From: Burkholderiales bacterium RIFCSPHIGHO2_12_FULL_69_20
GTDB taxonomy: Bacteria; Pseudomonadota; Gammaproteobacteria; Burkholderiales; Burkholderiaceae_C
DNA: 64,000 nucleotides
Assembly (NCBI GenBank): GCA_001770815.1
Contig: MESD01000019.1
Coordinates: 15,973 to 79,972 of the forward strand
Reading direction: 5' to 3'
This document shows, piece by piece, positions 58,264 to 64,000 of the stretch. A program made the position numbers and the translations under genes. Positions within the stretch are counted from its first letter, which is position 1, and each line of letters opens with the position of its first letter. The notes under the pieces are model-generated. The model did no database searches and was not told the DNA's origin. It saw only the letters and a program-made list of their open reading frames with translations.

Positions 58264-59970
58264 TCAGCGTGGGCCGCCGCTCACCACCGCCTGGCCGGTA
58301 TGGCCACGCAGCGTCATGCCGCCGCGTGCCACCCAGTCGACCAGCGCGTCGAGTGCCGGCCGCGCGGCGGCGGCCTTGTCGTGATTGACCATCGCCGCCA
58401 CCGCCCACAGCCGGCCCTGCGGGTCGGGCACGTAGCCGGCCACCGCGGTCACGTTGCGCAGCGTGCCGGTCTTCAGCCGGGCCAGGCCGGCGGCGGGGCT
58501 GGTCTTCAGGCGGTTGCGCATCGTGCCGTCGACACCGGCGATGGGCAGGCTCATCATCAGCTCGGGCGCCCAACGCCCCTGTTGAGCGGCTTTCAGCATC
58601 AGCGCCAGCTGGCGCGGTGTCAGCCGCTCGCTGCGCGACATGCCCGAGCCGTTGTCCAGCACCATGCCGGCGCTGCCGATGTCGCGCTCGGCCAGCCAGC
58701 GCCGCACCTCGCGCTCGGCCAGCGCGGCGGTGGTGGCACCGGGTTCGTCGGCCGTTGGGCCCAGGCCCAGCGACAGGTAGAGCATCCGGGTCAGCGCGTT
58801 GTCGGACTGCTTGTTCAGCGTGCGCAGCACTTCACCCCAGGGCCGCGCCACGTGGATCGCCAGCAGGCGCACGCCCGCGGGTGTGGCCTCAGGGTGGCCA
58901 GTGCGGGCCACGCCGGGGGTGACCACGGCGGCGCCGGGCAGCAAGGGCGGTTGCGCCGCGGCCACCGAGGCGGCCACCACCGCGGCCGGCAGCGGGGTGA
59001 TCAGCGGCGCCGTGGCTTCGCGTGCGCGGCCGGTCCAGCTGCCGCCCAGGCTGGCCCACAGCCAGCGCAGCTGGCGCTCGACCAGTGCCTGGCGGTCGAT
59101 CAGCTGCAGGCTGGGTTGCCGCGTGCAGCCTTTCGGAAAACCGCCCTGCAGCCGCACCCGCAGCATGCCGGGCTCGGGTTCGTCGACCAGGGGCGGGGTG
59201 ATCCAGTCCTCGTCCCAGTCCTTGCACGGGCGGTCGGTCAGGCGCATGCCGCTGGCGTCGATCACCAGGCCGGGCAGCGGCGGCAGGGCGCGCGCGGTTG
59301 GCGTGCCTGCCGGCATGTCACCCGACGCGCCACTCGCCGTGCCACCCGGCGGGGCCGGGACTTCGCTGCTGATCTCCAGCCGCATCAGGCTGCCCGCCAG
59401 TTGCAGCGCATCGGGGATCACGTTGTAGGGAAACTCGGGCTGCTCGTCGAACGGCGGCACACCCAGCTCCTGGCGCTGCGGGTGGAACAGCGTGCGGTCG
59501 ATGACGATGTCGCCGGCGATCTCGCGGATGCCGTGGGTGTGGCGCAGTTCGGCCAGCATCGCCCACAGCTGCGGCAGGCCCAGCTCGGGGTCGGCGCCGC
59601 CGCGCAGCACCAGGTCACCGGCCAGCACGTCGCCCTGTTGTGGCGCGCTGGTCAGCAGCTCGGTGAAGCCGCGATGGTTGGGCCCCAGCCGGTCGAGCGC
59701 GACGATGCTGGTCACCAACTTGATGGTCGAGCCGGGCTGCATCGGCCGGTCGGCCTGGTACTGCCAGCGCGGGCCGAAGCGGGTGAGTGGCAGCACCACG
59801 CCGGCCAGCGCGTCGACCGGCACCTGGGCGCGCTGCAGGGCCTCGGTGACGGCGGCGGGCAGGCGCGACTGATTGCCCTGCGCGGCGGCCGGCGCCGCCA
59901 CCGCGGCCAGGACGGCGGCGGCCAGCAAGGCCACGATGGGTCGGGCGGGTGTCGGGATCAGCACGGTCAT
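58264..59970 (-). CDS. dacB: D-alanyl-D-alanine carboxypeptidase/endopeptidase (DacB/PBP4 family)
   Basis: DRPMQPGSTIKLVTSIVALDRLGP (SxxK-like); DNGSGMSRSERLTPRQL (SGxSR); LKTGTLRNVTAVAGYV (KTGT). Confidence 0.93.
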   Translation of the reverse strand: MTVLIPTPARPIVALLAAAVLAAVAAPAAAQGNQSRLPAAVTEALQRAQVPVDALAGVVLPLTRFGPRWQYQADRPMQPGSTIKLVTSIVALDRLGPNHRGFTELLTSAPQQGDVLAGDLVLRGGADPELGLPQLWAMLAELRHTHGIREIAGDIVIDRTLFHPQRQELGVPPFDEQPEFPYNVIPDALQLAGSLMRLEISSEVPAPPGGTASGASGDMPAGTPTARALPPLPGLVIDASGMRLTDRPCKDWDEDWITPPLVDEPEPGMLRVRLQGGFPKGCTRQPSLQLIDRQALVERQLRWLWASLGGSWTGRAREATAPLITPLPAAVVAASVAAAQPPLLPGAAVVTPGVARTGHPEATPAGVRLLAIHVARPWGEVLRTLNKQSDNALTRMLYLSLGLGPTADEPGATTAALAEREVRRWLAERDIGSAGMVLDNGSGMSRSERLTPRQLALMLKAAQQGRWAPELMMSLPIAGVDGTMRNRLKTSPAAGLARLKTGTLRNVTAVAGYVPDPQGRLWAVAAMVNHDKAAAARPALDALVDWVARGGMTLRGHTGQAVVSGGPR

Positions 59971-60075
59971 GCGGGCAGCGGCCAGTGGTTGACGAACCCC
60001 CCGATGCTGCCATCAACCCCGCCGCCGCCGGCCCGCTGCGCCTGAGCGCCTTGCGCCCGCTGCACAATCGACGGC

Positions 60076-60948
60076 ATGTCCTTGCCCGCCTGCCACCCGG
60101 CCATCGGTTCGATGGCCCTCAACCGCTGCCTGCACCGCGGCCGCACCTGGGCCATGGGCCTGCTCGTGGGCCTGTCGGCGCTGCTGCTGGCCGGCTGTGC
60201 CACGCCCTGGATCGACACCCGCTACACCGCGCAGGGGCAGGACAGCCGCGCGCAGTTCCTGATCCTGCACTACACCGACCTGCCGCTGGACAGCTCGGTG
60301 CGCGTGCTCACCCAGCAGTCGGTGAGCGCGCATTACCTGGTCAGCGACGAGACGCCGCCGGTGGTCTACCGCCTCGTCGACGAGCAGCGCCGCGCCTGGC
60401 ACGCCGGGCTCAGCTTCTGGAAGGGCGCGACGATGCTCAACGCCGCGTCGATCGGCATCGAGATCGTCAACCCCGGCGAAGAGACGCTGGCCGACGGCAC
60501 CCGCGCCTTCGCGCCCTACCCGCCGGCACAGATCGACCTGCTGCTGCGGCTGGTGCGCGACATCGTCGATCGCCACCAGATCAAGCCCGAGCGCATCCTG
60601 GGGCACAGCGACATCGCGCCGCAGCGCAAGATCGACCCCGGCGCGGCCTTTCCGTGGCGGCGGCTGGCCGACGCCGGGCTGATCGCCTGGCCCGATGCCC
60701 AGCGGGTGGCCGCCCACCAGCTGCGTTATCAGGAGGCGCTGCCCGACGTGGCCTGGTTCCAGCGCGCGCTGGCCACGGTGGGCTACCAGGTGCCCGATCA
60801 CGGCCAGTTCGACGAGCCTACGCGCCGGGTGATCGCCGCCTTCCAGATGAAGTACCGGCCCGGTCGATACGATGGCCAGCCCGATGCCGAGACGGCGGCG
60901 CTGCTGCAGGTGATCAACACGCCGCTGCCTGCAGCCCTGGCCCGGTGA
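60076..60948 (+). CDS. N-acetylmuramoyl-L-alanine amidase (AmiD-like lipoprotein) with C-terminal peptidoglycan-binding region
   Basis: LLLAGCATPW lipobox; FLILHYTDLPLDSSVRVLTQQSVSAHYLV; GHSDIAPQRKIDPGAAFPW. Confidence 0.93.
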   Translation: MSLPACHPAIGSMALNRCLHRGRTWAMGLLVGLSALLLAGCATPWIDTRYTAQGQDSRAQFLILHYTDLPLDSSVRVLTQQSVSAHYLVSDETPPVVYRLVDEQRRAWHAGLSFWKGATMLNAASIGIEIVNPGEETLADGTRAFAPYPPAQIDLLLRLVRDIVDRHQIKPERILGHSDIAPQRKIDPGAAFPWRRLADAGLIAWPDAQRVAAHQLRYQEALPDVAWFQRALATVGYQVPDHGQFDEPTRRVIAAFQMKYRPGRYDGQPDAETAALLQVINTPLPAALAR

Positions 60949-62279
60949 ACGTGCACGACCCGCAGCGCCGCGCCTTCAACGCCGCCGCGCTGGCGGCGGT
61001 GGCGGGTGGCCTGGCGGCCTGCACGGCGGTGCCTGTCGCCGTCGAAACACCGCCGGCACGGCCCGCACCGCCACCCGCGCCGCCGGGTGCGCCGGCCGAG
61101 TTCCGCGCCGCCTGGGTGGCCACCGTCGCCAACATCGACTGGCCCAGCCGGCCGGGGCTGCCCGCCGCCCAGCAGCGCGCCGAGGCGCTGGCGATGCTGG
61201 ACCGGGCCGCGGCCATCGGCCTGAACGCCATCGTGCTGCAGGTGCGCCCGGCGGCCGATGCGATCTACCCGTCGGCGCTGGAGCCGTGGAGCGAGTACCT
61301 CAGCGGTGCGCAAGGCCAGCCGCCCGACGATGGCGTCGATCCGCTGGCTTTCTGGGTGGCCGAGGCGCACCAGCGCGGCCTGGCGCTGCACGCCTGGTTC
61401 AACCCTTACCGGGCGCGGCATCCGTCGGCCCAGGGGCCGCTGGCGCCCAACCACCTGGCCCACACCCAGCCCGCGCTGGTCAAGGCCTACGGCGACTTGC
61501 TGTGGATGGACCCCGGCGAGCCGCTGGCCGCCGAGCGCACGCTGGCGGTGGTGGCCGACGTGCTGCGGCGCTACGCAGTGGATGGCATCCACATCGACGA
61601 CTACTTCTACCCCTACCCGGTGCGCAGCGGCAGCGGTGATGCCGCGGTGGTGCAGCCCTTTCCCGACGAGCCCGCCTGGCAGCGCTACCAGCAGGGCGGC
61701 GGTGCACTGGCGCGCGACGACTGGCGGCGCGACAACGTCGACCGGCTGGTGCAGGCGATGCATGCGCTGGTCAAGCGTGAACGGCCCCAGGTGCTGTTCG
61801 GCATCAGCCCCTTCGGCCTGGGCCGGCCCGAGTGGCGGCCGCCCGGCATCCTGGGTTTCAGCCAGTACCACCAGCTCTATGCCGACGTCGAGCGCTGGTG
61901 CGCTGAGGGTTGGTGCGACTACCTGGCGCCGCAGCTGTACTGGCCCATCGACCCGCCGGCGCAGGCCTTCGGTGTGCTGCTGGATTACTGGCTGGCGCAG
62001 GCGCGGCCCGGCATGGCCGTGTGGCCGGGGCTGTTCACCAGCCGCATCGGCGCGCCGCAGCGGGCCTGGGGCGCCGACGAGGTGTTGCGCCAGGTGGCGT
62101 TGTTGCGAGCGCGCGCTGGCAGTGCCACCGGCGCCGGCCACCCAACGCCCGAGCCGAGCGGCCACATCCACTTCAGCATGATCGCGCTGATGCAGGACCG
62201 CGACGCCATCGCCACGCGCTTGCGCGCCGGTCCGTATGCCGTGGCGGCAACCCGCCCGATGCCGGCCCCGCGGGCCTGA
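60945..62279 (+). CDS. Glycoside hydrolase-like family (GHL10/DUF187-like) lipoprotein, GTG start overlapping the amidase stop
   Basis: EFRAAWVATVANIDWPSRPGLPAAQQRAEALAMLDRAAAIGLNAIVLQVRPAADAIYPS...VDGIHIDDYFYPYPV. Confidence 0.92.
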   Translation: MNVHDPQRRAFNAAALAAVAGGLAACTAVPVAVETPPARPAPPPAPPGAPAEFRAAWVATVANIDWPSRPGLPAAQQRAEALAMLDRAAAIGLNAIVLQVRPAADAIYPSALEPWSEYLSGAQGQPPDDGVDPLAFWVAEAHQRGLALHAWFNPYRARHPSAQGPLAPNHLAHTQPALVKAYGDLLWMDPGEPLAAERTLAVVADVLRRYAVDGIHIDDYFYPYPVRSGSGDAAVVQPFPDEPAWQRYQQGGGALARDDWRRDNVDRLVQAMHALVKRERPQVLFGISPFGLGRPEWRPPGILGFSQYHQLYADVERWCAEGWCDYLAPQLYWPIDPPAQAFGVLLDYWLAQARPGMAVWPGLFTSRIGAPQRAWGADEVLRQVALLRARAGSATGAGHPTPEPSGHIHFSMIALMQDRDAIATRLRAGPYAVAATRPMPAPRA

Positions 62280-62296
62280 ACGATCCACCCCCTGCC

Positions 62297-63208
62297 ATGA
62301 CCACACCGCCGCCGCTGCTCAACACCGAAAGCCCCAGCACCCAGCACCCCACGCTGGACCAGTACGACAGCGCGGCGCTGGTGGCGGCGCTGGCCGGCGA
62401 CCAGCAGCAGGCGCTGGCGGCGGTGCTGGCTGCCGCGCCGCAGATTGCACAAGCGGTGGACGCCGCGCTGCCGCGGCTGCGCGCGGGCGGGCGGCTGATC
62501 TACGTGGGCGCGGGCACCAGCGGGCGGCTGGGCGTGCTCGACAGCGTGGAGCTGAACCCCACCTTCTCGTGGCCGCGCGAGCGCGCCATCGGCCTGCTGG
62601 CCGGTGGGCAAGAGGCGATGTTCGCGGCGGTCGAAGGCGCCGAGGACGATCGCGAGCAGGGCGGCTACGACCTGCAGGCGCTGCTGCCCAGCGCGCACGA
62701 CGTGGTGATCCTGCTGGCCGCCTCGGGCGCCACGCCTTATGCGATGGGCGCGCTGGCCGAGGCCCGGGTGACGGGCGCGCTGACCATCGCCATCGCCAAC
62801 AACCCCGGCGCGCCGCTGACCACCGGCGCCGACGTCGGCATCCTGCTCGACACCGGGCCCGAGCTGATCTCGGGCAGCACCCGGCTGAAGGCCGGCACCG
62901 CGCAGAAGATGACGCTCAACACGCTGAGCAGCGCGCTGATGGTGCGGCTGCACAAGGTCTACGGCAACCTGATGGTCGACGTGCGCGCCACCAATGCCAA
63001 GCTGATCAAGCGCGCATTGCGCCTGACCATGCTGGCCAGCGGCGCCGCCGAACCCGAGGCCCGCGCCGCACTGGGCGCCTGCGGCTGGCGGGTGAAAGTG
63101 GCGGTGGTGATGCTCAAGGGCGGGCTGAAGGTGCACGAGGCCGAGGACCGGCTCGACGCCGCCGAAGGCAGCGTGCACGCCGCGCTGGCCCCGCCGCCGG
63201 TGGCCTGA
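62297..63208 (+). CDS. murQ: N-acetylmuramic acid 6-phosphate etherase
   Basis: GGRLIYVGAGTSGRLGVLDSVELNPTFSWP...EGAEDDREQGGYDL...GVGGTRLKAGTA-like GSTRLKAGTAQKMTLNTLSSALM. Confidence 0.96.
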   Translation: MTTPPPLLNTESPSTQHPTLDQYDSAALVAALAGDQQQALAAVLAAAPQIAQAVDAALPRLRAGGRLIYVGAGTSGRLGVLDSVELNPTFSWPRERAIGLLAGGQEAMFAAVEGAEDDREQGGYDLQALLPSAHDVVILLAASGATPYAMGALAEARVTGALTIAIANNPGAPLTTGADVGILLDTGPELISGSTRLKAGTAQKMTLNTLSSALMVRLHKVYGNLMVDVRATNAKLIKRALRLTMLASGAAEPEARAALGACGWRVKVAVVMLKGGLKVHEAEDRLDAAEGSVHAALAPPPVA

Positions 63209-63278
63209 TCGGCGCGCCGGGCGGGCCGCCCGGGCCCGCAACAGCGCACAACCAGGTGGCCAGCGCCGGCCGAAAGAA

Positions 63279-63296
63279 TGGGGCCCGCAGGCCCCA
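63279..63296. terminator. Short hairpin TGGGGCC-CGCA-GGCCCCA between convergent murQ and hydrolase genes
   Basis: Perfect 7-bp arms, 4-nt loop. Confidence 0.45.
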
Positions 63297-63350
63297 CTCC
63301 ATGCGTCCCGGCCCGGCCGGTGGCGCAGTGCCTGAGCGCCTTTCGGGCGC

Positions 63351-63998
63351 TCAGGGGCAGGCCGGCGTCGAGCCCAGGATCGCCGGGCGCAGCGCGCGGG
63401 TGGTGCCGCTCTCGTCGGGGCCCAGGGTGTTGCGGGTGTAGGTGCAGCCGTAGGTGGGCGCGGCCACGGTGGCGGCCGTCACCACGTCGTCGCCGGCGGG
63501 CTTGATGCCGTCGCGCTCCCACTTGATCATGTCGTCGAAGGCCTCCGCCTGCTCGGCCACGGTGAAGTCGCAATGGCTGGCGCCGCGGATGGCGCGCTGC
63601 ACCAGCCAGCCGCCGTTGCCCTTGGCGGCCGTGCGCTTCTGGTAGACCTGCTGCATGCTGAACGGCACGAACAGGTCGCCCAGCGTGTGGATCGAGACCA
63701 CCGGGATCTTGAACTCGCCGTTGATCTGCGGAATCCAGCGCAGGCCGTCGCGGCGCAGCCGGTTGGCCTCGGCGGCGGCGGTCATCTTCTGCGCCGTGGT
63801 GTTGAGCCCCGCCGTGCCGGCGGCATCACCGTCGATGGCGTAGGTGTAGGCGTTGGTGTCGAGCACGTTCTTGTTGAGGATGCCGCTGACCGTGCCGTCG
63901 CTGCCGAAGGTGCCGTAGGCCGACGGAAAGCTGCCGCCGAAGGCGATGCCCTGGTCAAACAGCGGCCGCTCACCACCGGTGATATTTTTCACCACCGA
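63351..63998 (-). CDS. Alpha/beta hydrolase/esterase-like protein, 5' end beyond window
   Basis: Partial ORF; VVSIHTLGDLFVPFSMQQVYQ...ASHCDFTVAEQAEAFDDMIKWERDG resembles the C-terminal part of secreted hydrolases. Confidence 0.5.
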   Translation of the reverse strand, partial: SVVKNITGGERPLFDQGIAFGGSFPSAYGTFGSDGTVSGILNKNVLDTNAYTYAIDGDAAGTAGLNTTAQKMTAAAEANRLRRDGLRWIPQINGEFKIPVVSIHTLGDLFVPFSMQQVYQKRTAAKGNGGWLVQRAIRGASHCDFTVAEQAEAFDDMIKWERDGIKPAGDDVVTAATVAAPTYGCTYTRNTLGPDESGTTRALRPAILGSTPACP

Positions 63999-64000
63999 CA

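Overview
High-GC chromosomal window, most consistent with a betaproteobacterium of the order Burkholderiales (inferred from gene content and synteny; no database search was possible). The core genes include tgt, serC-serA, queA, a Glu/Leu/Phe dehydrogenase, proC, ubiA, prfC, oxyR, recG, a PBP1A-type mrcA, and a cell-wall/muropeptide cluster (D-Ala-D-Ala carboxypeptidase, AmiD-like amidase, GHL10-like hydrolase, murQ). The region between proC and recG carries apparent accessory and defence cargo: (i) a type III-like Mod/Res pair with a RelBE/ParE-like toxin-antitoxin module inverted between the two genes; (ii) a VapBC-like pair, a single-chain 'type ISP-like' nuclease-methyltransferase and an MntA-HepT pair; (iii) a two-gene operon encoding a protein with apparently three TIR-like domains and an nSTAND1-type NTPase ending in an RDD membrane domain; (iv) a large secreted subtilase. 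The strongest observations are a perfect pentanucleotide tract (8 full GTGTC units, 45 nt of period 5) inside the type III mod ORF, which should make the methyltransferase phase-variable; the TIR/nSTAND-RDD operon as a candidate uncharacterised immune system; and a two-component/PEP-CTERM locus in which the hybrid histidine kinase reads in frame, with no stop, into a PEP-CTERM protein and shares a near-palindromic motif (TCGGCC-ATTC-GGCCGA) across its upstream regions. No rRNA, tRNA, CRISPR array or recognisable transposase was seen.
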